NCBI RefSeq assembly: GCF_044594925.1
Contig: NZ_CP138991.1
Location: 1,612,001 to 1,676,000, forward strand
Length of the DNA: 64,000 nt
Reading direction: 5' to 3'
Source of the DNA: Maribacter sp044594925
Lineage (GTDB): Bacteria > Bacteroidota > Bacteroidia > Flavobacteriales > Flavobacteriaceae
This document shows positions 1 to 8,403 of the stretch, piece after piece. A model generated the notes under the pieces. It saw only the letters and a program-made list of their open reading frames with translations. It did not search any database and had not been told where the DNA came from. The first letter of the stretch is position 1; every line of letters begins with the position of its first letter. Both the position numbers and the translations under genes were made by a program.

Positions 1-93
1 TTTTTAAAGGCGAATAACCAGGCCAAAGGAATCCGAAGTTATAATGCCGTAGTGTCCTTGCTCGTTGCCTACCACCGCGATAATCCACTGTAA
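1..93 (+). CDS. C-terminal end of an unidentified protein (partial)
   Basis: The first reading frame is open from base 1 to a TAA at 91-93 and encodes 30 residues ending in AYHRDNPL. The other two forward frames hit a stop within the first 15 bases, so this is probably the tail of a gene that starts before the window. The tail is too short to assign a family and I do not recognise it. About 195 bases without a convincing gene follow before the next start. Confidence 0.55.
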   Translation, partial: FLKANNQAKGIRSYNAVVSLLVAYHRDNPL

Positions 94-288
94 ACTATAC
101 TTTCACTAGTTAAATCAAACCTAGCACCAAGTACTTCTATAAATCTTAGTTACGCTTCTAGAAAAATTCCCGTGCCTTTTATTTAAATCATTTCTAAAGA
201 GTCATCCTTTAATGTTAAAATAACTGAAAATCCATAAAATTAAGTTCACAAACCTTACTTTTAAAAGGACTAATTCAAACTAACTAAA

Positions 289-3240
289 ATGAAAAAAAGC
301 ATACTTTTGCTATGTCTCTTCTGGTGTAGTGCCAACATTTTTGGACAAGATTACTTTCCTGAAAACGAAGGTGTTAAAGCCAATAACAATAATTACACGG
401 CGTTTACAAATGCTAAAATTTATGTAACCCCGACCGAGGTTATTCAAAACGGTACCTTACTTATCCAAAATGGTAAAGTTATTTCGGTAGGTTCCAACAT
501 TACGGTTCCAAAGAATAGCACCGTGGTAGATGTAATCGGAAAATCCATTTATCCATCTTTCATCGATGTATATTCTAAATTCGGGGTGGAGCAACCCAAA
601 AGAAAACCAGGCGGTGGTAGGGCCGCACAATATGAAGCAGAACGGGACGGCTTTTATTGGAACGACCATATCATGCCAGAGAATAATGCCATACAGCAAT
701 TTAAATATGATGATAAATCGGCTAAAGAACTAAGGGAAGCTGGTTTTGGTGTGGTTAACTCTCATATTCATGACGGAATTGCTAGAGGTTCGGGAGTTTT
801 AATCGCATTGAATGGCGAAGGAACGGATGCCAATAGAATTTTAGATGACAAATCTGCACAGTATTTTTCATTGAACAAAAGCGTACTAAAAAAACAAGCC
901 TATCCTACTTCTTTAATGGGAGCTTTAGCTTTATTAAGACAGTTGTATAACGATGCTGATTGGTATGCAAAAGGCAATTCCGATACCAAAGACCGGTCTT
1001 TAGAAGCGCTAATCGAAAATAAAGGGCTGCCACAAATTTTTGAGGCAAAAGATAAAGGCCATGCCTTAAGAGCCGATAAGATTGGTGATGCCAATGGAAT
1101 TCAATATACCATCCTTGGTGGCGGAAATGAGTTTGAGCGTATTACAGAAATAAAAGCGACGAATGCCACCTACATTATTCCTATTAACTTTCCAGAAGCC
1201 TATGATGTATCTGACCCTTATCAAGCGGGTTACGTATCCTTAAAAGATATGCGTTATTGGAACCAAGCACCTTCTAACCCTAAGGTTTTAGCCCAAAATA
1301 GTGTTCCTTTCTCGCTTACGGCGTATGATCTAAAATCCTTAACTAAGTTCAAAAGCAACTTAATGAAAGCCATTACATACGGACTTTCTGAAACCAAGGC
1401 TCTGGAGGCATTAACAACGGTTCCTGCACAAATTTTAGGGAAATCTGGAAAAATAGGGTCGTTAAAGGCAGGAGCTTATGCTAACTTTTTGATTACTTCC
1501 GGTCCTATTTTTGAAAAATCGACAACATTATATGAAAACTGGGTTCAGGGTAATAAGAATATTATAAACAACAAGGATATAAAGGATATACGAGGCGACT
1601 ACACGGTAAACTTACAAGGAAGGTCTTATGACCTAGCCATTACCGGGACCGTTGCCAAACCCAAACTAGCGGTAAAACTAGACACCTTAAAACTCGGTTC
1701 CAAGTTAGCCTACAAGGATAATTGGTTAACAATGTCTATTACCACGGATAATGCTTCGGAAACCTATCGTATGATAGGAGCGGTAACTCAAGAAGCCAAA
1801 AACCTCTCAGGACGGCTACTACTTCCAGATGGTACGGAAAGTTTCTTTACTGCTGCAAAGAGTGCATCCTTTAAAGAAGAAGAGAAAAAGAAAAGTGAAC
1901 TGGCAGCACCAAAAGTAATGCCCATTACCTACCCTAATGTCGGTTATGGTTTTACTACAAAACCCAAACAAGAAAATCTATTGATAAGAAACGCTACGGT
2001 ATGGACCAGCGAAGCCGATGGCATTCTAGAAAATACAGATGTAGTTATCAAAAATGGTAAAATAACAAAAATAGGAAAAGACCTTAATGCTGGCAGCGCT
2101 ACCGTAATTGATGGTACAGGAAAGCATTTAACGGCAGGTATCATAGATGAACACAGTCATATTGCAGCTTTGGCCATAAACGAAGCAGGGCACAATAGCA
2201 CTGCGGAAGTTAAAATGGAAGATGTTGTAGACCCTGAGCATATGGGAATTTACCGTTCGTTAGCCGGAGGCGTTACCTCTTTGCAACTGCTTCACGGTTC
2301 TGCCAATCCTATTGGAGGACGTTCTGCCATATTAAAACTTAAATGGGGAGAAGAAGCGGACGGACTTATCTATAACAACACACCAAAATTCATAAAGTTT
2401 GCTTTAGGAGAAAATGTAAAACAATCTAACTGGCAAAGTTTTTCTCGTTTTCCGCAAACCCGTATGGGCGTGGAACAGGTATTCATGAACTACTTTCAAC
2501 GTGCCAAAGAGTACGATACCAAAAAGAAAGCAGGTAAACCTTACCGGTATGATGAGGAGCTAGAAGTATTGGCAGAGATTATTAACGGAGAACGTTTTAT
2601 TAGCTGTCACTCCTATGTGCAAAGTGAAATTAACATGATGATGAAAGTTGCAGAAAAATTCGGTTTTCGGGTAAATACCTTCACACATATTTTGGAAGGT
2701 TATAAAGTAGCGGATAAAATGGCAGCTCATGGTGTTGGGGCAGGAACCTTTAGTGATTGGTGGGCCTACAAATATGAAGTGAACGACGCCATCCCCTATA
2801 ATGCAGCTATTATGCAAGCACAAGGAGTTACTGTAGCCATCAACAGTGATGACCGTGAAATGATAAGACGATTAAATCAAGAAGCGGCAAAAACCGTTAA
2901 GTACGGAGGCATGACAGAGTTAGAGGCTTGGAAAACGGTAACTATAAATCCAGCGAAATTATTACATATCGCGGACCGCGTAGGAAGTATTAAAGTAGGT
3001 AAGGATGCGGATGTTGTATTATGGTCAGGACATCCCATGTCTATCTACACAAAAGCTGAAAAAACCATTATTGAGGGCGTTACTTATTTTGATTTAAAAA
3101 AGGACAAACAACAGCGAGAATCTATTAAAAAAGAACGAAATGAATTGGTGAAAATGATGCTGAAAGAAAAAGCAGGTGGTGCAAAAATGCAAGGTCCCAA
3201 ACAGAGCATAAAAAGAAACTTTACTTGTGAAAGCCTGTAA
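289..3240 (+). CDS. Secreted two-domain amidohydrolase (imidazolonepropionase-like)
   Basis: Large amidohydrolase-superfamily protein of 983 residues with an N-terminal signal peptide (residues 1-20, hydrophobic LLLCLF core, then GQ), so it probably acts in the periplasm. Two amidohydrolase-like units follow each other. The first (about 35-430) keeps the beta-sandwich edges but reads PSFIDVYSKFG where the metal-binding HxH should be. The second (about 565-950) has an intact set: H622 and H624 in DEHSH, H774 in CHSY, H800 in FTHI and D854 in NSDD. Only the C-terminal unit should therefore be catalytic. Family members hydrolyse cyclic amides, ureas or dipeptides; the substrate here is unknown. 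The next gene, a shorter amidohydrolase-like protein, starts one base after this stop codon, so the two are probably co-transcribed. Confidence 0.85.
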   Translation: MKKSILLLCLFWCSANIFGQDYFPENEGVKANNNNYTAFTNAKIYVTPTEVIQNGTLLIQNGKVISVGSNITVPKNSTVVDVIGKSIYPSFIDVYSKFGVEQPKRKPGGGRAAQYEAERDGFYWNDHIMPENNAIQQFKYDDKSAKELREAGFGVVNSHIHDGIARGSGVLIALNGEGTDANRILDDKSAQYFSLNKSVLKKQAYPTSLMGALALLRQLYNDADWYAKGNSDTKDRSLEALIENKGLPQIFEAKDKGHALRADKIGDANGIQYTILGGGNEFERITEIKATNATYIIPINFPEAYDVSDPYQAGYVSLKDMRYWNQAPSNPKVLAQNSVPFSLTAYDLKSLTKFKSNLMKAITYGLSETKALEALTTVPAQILGKSGKIGSLKAGAYANFLITSGPIFEKSTTLYENWVQGNKNIINNKDIKDIRGDYTVNLQGRSYDLAITGTVAKPKLAVKLDTLKLGSKLAYKDNWLTMSITTDNASETYRMIGAVTQEAKNLSGRLLLPDGTESFFTAAKSASFKEEEKKKSELAAPKVMPITYPNVGYGFTTKPKQENLLIRNATVWTSEADGILENTDVVIKNGKITKIGKDLNAGSATVIDGTGKHLTAGIIDEHSHIAALAINEAGHNSTAEVKMEDVVDPEHMGIYRSLAGGVTSLQLLHGSANPIGGRSAILKLKWGEEADGLIYNNTPKFIKFALGENVKQSNWQSFSRFPQTRMGVEQVFMNYFQRAKEYDTKKKAGKPYRYDEELEVLAEIINGERFISCHSYVQSEINMMMKVAEKFGFRVNTFTHILEGYKVADKMAAHGVGAGTFSDWWAYKYEVNDAIPYNAAIMQAQGVTVAINSDDREMIRRLNQEAAKTVKYGGMTELEAWKTVTINPAKLLHIADRVGSIKVGKDADVVLWSGHPMSIYTKAEKTIIEGVTYFDLKKDKQQRESIKKERNELVKMMLKEKAGGAKMQGPKQSIKRNFTCESL

Positions 3241-3241
3241 C

Positions 3242-4561
3242 ATGAAAAAACGACTAAAAACACTTAAAATGAAGCATATTATAGTATTAATCGTAGTTGT
3301 AGCCCTATTTTTTCAGGGCACAGCACAACAGACTCCAGCTTCCCCACAAAATGAAGCTATTAGCATTGAAGGTGCAACGGCGCACCTAGGCAATGGTGAA
3401 GTCATCGAAAGTTCTTTGATCATGTTCGAAGACGGAAAAATTACTTTCGTTGGAGATTCTAAAATGAAAATTGCACGAAAAGGAAAAGTCATTAATGCTA
3501 CAGGAAAACACATCTATCCCGGGTTTATAGCACCTGCAAAAACCTTAGGTCTGGTAGAGGTAAACGCTGTAAGAGCAAGTGATGACCAAGATGAGATAGG
3601 AGATTTAATTCCGCACGTTCGTAGTTTAATCGCTTACAATGCGGAATCTAAAGTAGTAGAAAGCATGCGCCCTAATGGTGTTCTACTTGGACAGATTGCC
3701 CCTTCTGGTGGTCGTATTTCTGGTACCTCCTCCATTGTCCAATTTGATGCTTGGAACTGGGAAGACGCGGCTATCAAAGTAGACGACGGGGTACATCTAA
3801 ACTGGCCAAGAAGTTTCCGTCAAGGCAGATGGTGGATGGGTGAAGATAGAGGCTATCGTCCTAATAAAGAGTATACCAAGGAAACCGCCGCTGTAGTAAC
3901 TTTTATTAAAAACGCTATGGCCTATGGTAAATCTGTTCCTAAGGAAGTAAACCCCGCATTCCAAGCCATGCAAGGTATTTTCGATGGTAACCAAAAACTC
4001 TATGTATATGCAGACGGCGAGAAAGAAATCATAGATGCTATAAACACCTTAAAGGTAAATGGCGCTAAAGAAATAGTATTGGTAGGCGGGTATCATGCCT
4101 ATAAAATCACCGATTTTCTAAAAAGTAACAATGTGCCTGTTTTGGTACAGTTTACCCACAACCTCCCCGTTTTTGATGATGATGATTATGATCTTCCTTT
4201 TAAATTGCCAAAACTTTTAGTAGACGCTGGTTTATTAGTAGGGCTTCAGAATACGGAAGCTTCTAACTTTCAAACTAGAAATCTTCCCTTTTATGCAGGC
4301 CAAGTAGGGCAGCAAGGTTTGGACAAAGAGAAAGCACTACAGCTAATTACAGGTAATAATGCAAAAATTCTAGGTATTGATGGGGATTACGGCACCTTAG
4401 AAACTGGGAAGAGCGCTACTTTGTTTGTATCGCAAGGAGATGCTTTGGACATGCGTGGCAATCAATTAACCCATGCTTTTATTGATGGTAGAGCTATTTC
4501 CTTGGAAACGCACCAAACAGAGCTTTGGAAAAGGTATATGGGTAAATACAAAGGAAAATAA
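3242..4561 (+). CDS. Secreted amidohydrolase-like protein lacking the HxH metal site
   Basis: A 439-residue protein with a basic N-terminus, a hydrophobic stretch (IIVLIVVVALFF) and a likely signal peptidase site after GTAQ. It has amidohydrolase-type composite-domain edges at both ends (GATAHLGNGEVIESS; GIDGDYGTLETGKSATLF). The strand that should carry the metal ligands reads YPGFIAPAKTLG, with no histidines, and I see no clear replacement for the downstream histidines. It resembles the degenerate N-terminal half of the preceding gene. I chose ATG 3242, just after the upstream stop; an upstream ATG at 3227 would overlap that gene, and ATG 3269 is a reasonable alternative start. It may be a structural partner of its neighbour rather than an enzyme; this is inference. 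Confidence 0.8.
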   Translation: MKKRLKTLKMKHIIVLIVVVALFFQGTAQQTPASPQNEAISIEGATAHLGNGEVIESSLIMFEDGKITFVGDSKMKIARKGKVINATGKHIYPGFIAPAKTLGLVEVNAVRASDDQDEIGDLIPHVRSLIAYNAESKVVESMRPNGVLLGQIAPSGGRISGTSSIVQFDAWNWEDAAIKVDDGVHLNWPRSFRQGRWWMGEDRGYRPNKEYTKETAAVVTFIKNAMAYGKSVPKEVNPAFQAMQGIFDGNQKLYVYADGEKEIIDAINTLKVNGAKEIVLVGGYHAYKITDFLKSNNVPVLVQFTHNLPVFDDDDYDLPFKLPKLLVDAGLLVGLQNTEASNFQTRNLPFYAGQVGQQGLDKEKALQLITGNNAKILGIDGDYGTLETGKSATLFVSQGDALDMRGNQLTHAFIDGRAISLETHQTELWKRYMGKYKGK

Positions 4562-4620
4562 CATCGCCTATGTATTAGCATATAAAACTGTAATTTTAAA
4601 CTGACGCATTAGCGAATTAT

Positions 4621-4635
4621 CTGTTTAATAAACAG
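4621..4635. repeat. 15-bp perfect palindrome
   Basis: CTGTTTA-A-TAAACAG is an exact inverted repeat with a one-base centre, 60 bases after the amidohydrolase pair. It lacks a T-run, so it is not a typical terminator. It could be a protein binding site or part of the neighbouring repeat element. Confidence 0.4.
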
Positions 4636-4653
4636 GAAATAAAATAAACTGTT

Positions 4654-4708
4654 TTGGGACAAGTCCATGTGGCATTGACAAGAAACTGAATTTAAATTTC
4701 GAGACAAA
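4654..4708 (+). repeat. Intergenic repeat, copy A
   Basis: This non-coding stretch aligns with 7880-7934. Shared blocks in the same order are a GGG(a)CAAG start, GGCATT, a short A-rich spacer with AGAAA, ATTTAATTTCGA (with a small gap) and CAAA. Both copies are non-coding and each is followed within about 35-60 bases by a GCTC-containing hairpin region. The spacing and order of matches argue against chance, but the copies are well diverged. Confidence 0.5.
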
Positions 4709-4741
4709 CCTGCGTAAATGAAACCCTTTGGCGGTGCCAAT

Positions 4742-4771
4742 AAAAGCTCGATGGTACCATCGAGCTTTTTT
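4742..4771 (+). terminator. Strong intrinsic terminator before the penicillin acylase gene
   Basis: Perfect inverted repeat: GCTCGATGG (4746-4754), TA, CCATCGAGC (4757-4765), flanked by AAAA on the left and six T on the right. It probably ends the amidohydrolase transcript. It lies only 20 bases before the next start codon at 4792, which is very close, so it could also act as an attenuator for that gene. The flanking A and T runs would let it work on either strand. Confidence 0.85.
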
Positions 4772-4791
4772 AATACCAACACACACTAATT

Positions 4792-7197
4792 ATGATGAAA
4801 CACATATTTTTACTAAGTATTTTAACACTATTCTTTTCCTGTAAAGAGTCACAAACGACAACATCGAACGAATTAGTTGTAGCAGGACTTCAAGAACCTG
4901 TAGAAATTGTTCGTGATACGTGGGGCATCAATCATATTTATGCTCAAAATCAACACGACCTATTCTTCGCTCAAGGTTATGCCGCTGCAACAGATCGTCT
5001 TTTTCAGTTCGAAATGTGGCGCAGACAGGCTACGGGCACCGTAGCTGAAATACTTGGCAAACGCGAACTCAAAAGGGATATTGGAACACGATTATTTAAG
5101 TTTAGAGGTGATATGACGACAGAGATGAATCACTATCATGATGAAGGAGTGGAAATTATTACTGCATATACCAATGGGGTAAACGCGTATATCGAAGAGA
5201 TTCTCAAAACACCCGAGCAACTTCCCATAGAATTTAAGATACTAAATTTAAAACCTCAAAAGTGGACACCAGAAGTAGTTATTTCCAGACATCAAGGTCT
5301 TCTAGGAAATATTGGAGATGAACTACAAATAGGACGTGCCGTAGCCAAGTTAGGCCCGGAAAAGACAAAAGATTTATTCTGGCTGCATCCCAAGGAACCC
5401 AACCTAAAAATAGATTCTAAAATTAATAGCGATCTGTTCTCTGATGATATCTTAGAGCTTTACAATGCCTACCGACAAACAGTAAAATTTAAAAAGGAAG
5501 ATGTAGCGGCCGCATATCAAAATACGGACAAGAAAGAAGAAGTACTCTCTTTAATAGCTAACAAAAACGACTCTTTATCCATAGGAAGTAATAATTGGGT
5601 CGTAAAAGGCGAACTTATGGCCGATGGTAACACCTATATGGCTAATGACCCCCATAGAACGATAGCTGTACCTTCCTTGAGATATATGACACATTTGGTA
5701 GCTCCTGGATGGAATGTAATTGGTGGTGGCGAACCGGAAATTCCTGGAATATCTATTGGTCATAATGAATATGGCTCTTGGGGTCTTACCGTTTTTAGGA
5801 CAGATGGCGAAGATTTATATGTGTATGAACTGAATCCTGAAAATCCGAACCAATACTGGTATAAGGGAAATTGGGTTAATATGATACAGATTTCAGAAAC
5901 TATTAAAGTAAAGGGTCAAAAAGACCATACCGCCCAATTAAATTATACCTTACATGGACCGGTTACTCGGATAGATAAGGAGAACAATGTAGCCTATGCA
6001 GTGCGGTGTGCCTGGCTAGAACCGGGAGGCTCTCCCTATTTGGCATCCTTACGAATGGACCAAGCCAAAACTTGGGAAGACTTTAGAGAAGCATGTAATT
6101 ACAGTCATATACCCGGAGAGAACATGATATGGGCAGATAAAGAAGGGAACATAGGCTGGCAGGCTGTAGGCATTGCCCCCATACGTAAAAATTTTAGCGG
6201 TCTTGTACCCGTTCCAGGGGACGGACGCTACGAATGGGACGGTTACTTACCCATTATTGAAAAGCCAAACGACTATAATCCTGCAAAGGGATACTTAGCG
6301 ACTGCTAACCAAAATGTAACTCCAGAGAAATATACACATTGGGACGCTATAGGGTTCTCGTGGTCCGACCCCTATAGAGGTAATCGCGTGGACGAAATTC
6401 TTAGTAATGACGCTAAAAAATTAACTATGGAAGATATGAAGGCACTACAAACAGATTATCTTTCTATTCCTGCTAGGATACTCGTTCCTTTTTTAAAGCA
6501 GTATGATTTTACAGATAAAGCGGCCGAAGCGAAAACTAAACTAAGTGATTGGGATTACAGATTAGAGGCCAATTCTATTCCTGCTGCCATTTACGTTGCA
6601 TGGGAGAATCAAATCAAGGATATGGCCAATGAACGTTTCATACCCAAAGAAGCAAAAGGTATCATAAAAACGCTTCAAATGAAGCGTATTATGGATTGGA
6701 TTACTACGCCAGACAAGCGTTTTGGCACGTATCCTGTTCTCGAAAGAGACGAGTTTTTAAAGGATGCTTTCACAAATGCGGTTTCAGATTTAGAAAAAAA
6801 CTTAGGTGCTGATATCAGTCAATGGCAATATGGGCAAGAAAAGAACAAGCACACCTACATGGAGCATGCCTTGAGTAATGCCGTTGAAAGTGCTACACGA
6901 AAAAAGCTAGACCTAGGTCCGCTTCCTAGAGGAGGTAATGCCTATACACCAGGTTCTACAGGCGGTAATTTAAGACAAAGTAGTGGCGCATCTTTTCGTA
7001 TGATTGTTAATACGGGAGACTGGGATGCGGCAATAGGAACCAATGGCCCGGGCCAATCGGGTAATCCCGATAGTCCATTTTATAATAATCTTTTTGAACC
7101 CTGGGCAAAAGACCACTATTTTCCCGTGTATTATTCTAGAAATAAGATTGATTCTGTTGCTGTAGCTGCGAATGTGCTACGTCCGTTTGAACATTAA
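4792..7197 (+). CDS. Penicillin acylase family lipoprotein (peptidase S45)
   Basis: An 801-residue Ntn-hydrolase precursor. The N-terminus has a lipoprotein signal peptide with lipobox LFFSC (Cys at residue 17). The small-chain part contains RDTWGINHIYA and FFAQGYAAATDRLFQ, typical of the family. The autocatalytic nucleophile is Ser266 in SIGSNNWVV, which should become the N-terminus of the large chain after removal of a spacer. Later conserved parts include NDPH, the GVT-like stretch SWGLTVFRTDGED and GGNLRQSSGASFRM. Family members cleave amide bonds of penicillins or acyl-homoserine lactones; the substrate here cannot be read from sequence. ATG 4795 is an equally possible start. The gene stands alone, with a strong terminator just upstream. 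Confidence 0.9.
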   Translation: MMKHIFLLSILTLFFSCKESQTTTSNELVVAGLQEPVEIVRDTWGINHIYAQNQHDLFFAQGYAAATDRLFQFEMWRRQATGTVAEILGKRELKRDIGTRLFKFRGDMTTEMNHYHDEGVEIITAYTNGVNAYIEEILKTPEQLPIEFKILNLKPQKWTPEVVISRHQGLLGNIGDELQIGRAVAKLGPEKTKDLFWLHPKEPNLKIDSKINSDLFSDDILELYNAYRQTVKFKKEDVAAAYQNTDKKEEVLSLIANKNDSLSIGSNNWVVKGELMADGNTYMANDPHRTIAVPSLRYMTHLVAPGWNVIGGGEPEIPGISIGHNEYGSWGLTVFRTDGEDLYVYELNPENPNQYWYKGNWVNMIQISETIKVKGQKDHTAQLNYTLHGPVTRIDKENNVAYAVRCAWLEPGGSPYLASLRMDQAKTWEDFREACNYSHIPGENMIWADKEGNIGWQAVGIAPIRKNFSGLVPVPGDGRYEWDGYLPIIEKPNDYNPAKGYLATANQNVTPEKYTHWDAIGFSWSDPYRGNRVDEILSNDAKKLTMEDMKALQTDYLSIPARILVPFLKQYDFTDKAAEAKTKLSDWDYRLEANSIPAAIYVAWENQIKDMANERFIPKEAKGIIKTLQMKRIMDWITTPDKRFGTYPVLERDEFLKDAFTNAVSDLEKNLGADISQWQYGQEKNKHTYMEHALSNAVESATRKKLDLGPLPRGGNAYTPGSTGGNLRQSSGASFRMIVNTGDWDAAIGTNGPGQSGNPDSPFYNNLFEPWAKDHYFPVYYSRNKIDSVAVAANVLRPFEH

Positions 7198-7347
7198 CTC
7201 CCTAAAAATTCGTAACATAAGAGAAAGTTGACTGCGCTCTAAACGCTAGATGGATGTATTTTGACCTCTTTTATATTAACCCTGTCGCTCCTAAAGCACA
7301 AGGAGAATTTTAGGCCCGCTTTATACATATTAACTTATACCTAAGCC

Positions 7348-7758
7348 CTACTTACTTCCTGCCAATTTACAACCCAAATATGCCATTGGAAAATACGCTA
7401 CAATTAAGTCCAATGCATTAAACCACATTGGACCTCCTAAGCTGCTGACACTTATGGCCCCACCAATAAAGAAGAAAGTTCCCACTAATACTGCAAAGAG
7501 CATATTTCGCGAAGCTGCAATTTTAGCAGCAACAAAAGCTCCAACAAGTGTTCCCAATGCATGGGCTAAAAAGGGCATGATAAAATGTTTGGGTTCAAAA
7601 AGATGCATTGTGGCTTTTAAACCCTCCATGGTTGTTACATCTCCGCCTTCTGGAGGTGGTATTATTGAACCACTAAGCATGACTATCCCCATATTTACAA
7701 GGCTACCAACAATAAGACCAGCTAGCACGGCTAGAATATTCTTCAGTACTGGATTCAT
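7348..7758 (-). CDS. Small membrane protein, unknown function
   Basis: A 136-residue protein with about four hydrophobic segments (near residues 5-30, 58-80, 85-105 and 113-133) and glycine-rich helices such as AGLIVGSLVNMG and GTLVGAFVAA. The segment between helices 1 and 2 carries PPPEGGDVTTMEGL, probably an extracytoplasmic loop. I do not recognise a named family. An overlapping forward frame is open too, but it is rich in lysine and proline without protein-like structure; the membrane pattern favours the minus strand. It stands alone and faces the penicillin acylase gene tail to tail. Confidence 0.75.
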   Translation of the reverse strand: MNPVLKNILAVLAGLIVGSLVNMGIVMLSGSIIPPPEGGDVTTMEGLKATMHLFEPKHFIMPFLAHALGTLVGAFVAAKIAASRNMLFAVLVGTFFFIGGAISVSSLGGPMWFNALDLIVAYFPMAYLGCKLAGSK

Positions 7759-7879
7759 AATATAACTGGTTTGGTTGTGAGTTAAATATAAATATACTAA
7801 AGGTCAATCACTTATGACTATAATAAATCTTGAATATTACTCAAATAAAGAAAAATCAACTTTCTACCAATAAACTACT

Positions 7880-7934
7880 TCAGGGCAAGCCCGCGAGGCA
7901 TTCAAAGAAAAATCACATTTAATTTCGACGCAAA
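7880..7934 (+). repeat. Intergenic repeat, copy B
   Basis: Diverged second copy of the element at 4654-4708. It reads GGGCAAGCC, GAGGCATT, AAGAAA, then ATTTAATTTCGACGCAAA. It sits between the small membrane protein and the possible short gene on the minus strand. It is followed by CCCGATTATCGAG and AAAAGCTC, echoing the AAAAGCTCGAT arm next to copy A. No open frame runs through it. Confidence 0.5.
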
Positions 7935-7980
7935 TGTCAGCGCCTATAAATCCCGATTATCGAGTAAAAGCTCAAAACAA

Positions 7981-8005
7981 AAAAAGAGGACTTTTGCCCT
8001 CTTTT
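7981..8005 (-). terminator. Intrinsic terminator after the 40-residue ORF
   Basis: AAAAAGAGG (7981-7989), a loop of eight bases, and CCTCTTTT (7998-8005). Read on the minus strand, the stem AAAAGAGG/CCTCTTTT is followed by a run of seven T. It lies 20 bases after the stop codon of the small minus-strand ORF, which supports that ORF being transcribed as a separate unit. Confidence 0.75.
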
Positions 8006-8024
8006 AATTTTTTCATTTAACAAC

Positions 8025-8147
8025 TTAAGAAAACCGAATTAATTTTAATCCGGTATGTCTACGATGCTCTCTCCAACTTGAATGTCGGGTCAATGACCTA
8101 TCTGCACTTGCTGCGTTTTTCGAATCTTGTTTTTTATAATTTTTCAT
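8025..8147 (-). CDS. Possible 40-residue basic protein, unknown
   Basis: A short minus-strand frame from ATG (8147-8145) to TAA (8027-8025). The product begins MKNYKKQDSKNAASADRSL and ends HTGLKLIRFS. It is strongly basic (many K, R and H) with no hydrophobic segment. An AGGAAAA stretch lies about 10-16 bases before the ATG and a strong terminator follows 20 bases after the stop. I do not recognise a family. The same interval could instead be a small non-coding RNA of about 150-200 bases; codon statistics are not informative at this length. Confidence 0.45.
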   Translation of the reverse strand: MKNYKKQDSKNAASADRSLTRHSSWREHRRHTGLKLIRFS

Positions 8148-8168
8148 ATTTATTTATTTTTCCTAATT

Positions 8169-8188
8169 GTGATGAGTGAAATAATCAC
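8169..8188. promoter_or_regulatory. Spaced palindrome upstream of the 40-residue ORF
   Basis: GTGAT (8169-8173) and ATCAC (8184-8188) are separated by ten bases, 22 bases upstream of the small minus-strand ORF. On the plus strand the right arm is followed by CCCC and a T-run, so it could also be a weak plus-strand terminator. The rest of 8190-8403 holds no gene that I can support and no clear terminator for moeA. Confidence 0.3.
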
Positions 8189-8403
8189 CCCTTTTTTCAC
8201 ATGATATAAGACGTTCAGAACTCTGAAATATTACATTTTTAGCAGGACTTTAACACTTAAGAAATTTACATAAAATACTAGTTGTCAATTAATTGAGTAG
8301 ATTTCCAAGAATGTAACAAGTAGTATGGATTTAAAGATGTCGAAATCACAAAAAACAAGTAGCAAGACACAGAATACCGTAATATTAGTCTAATTAGTAT
8401 AGT

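Noticed and set aside
7225..7240. TTGACTGCGCTC as another copy of the spacer palindrome family
   Set aside because: Only a short word is shared and no matching arm is nearby; chance is likely.
7454..7765. Plus-strand frame of 103 residues opposite the small membrane protein
   Set aside because: The minus-strand frame has clear membrane helices and a normal start; the plus-strand product is rich in K, P and T with no structure.
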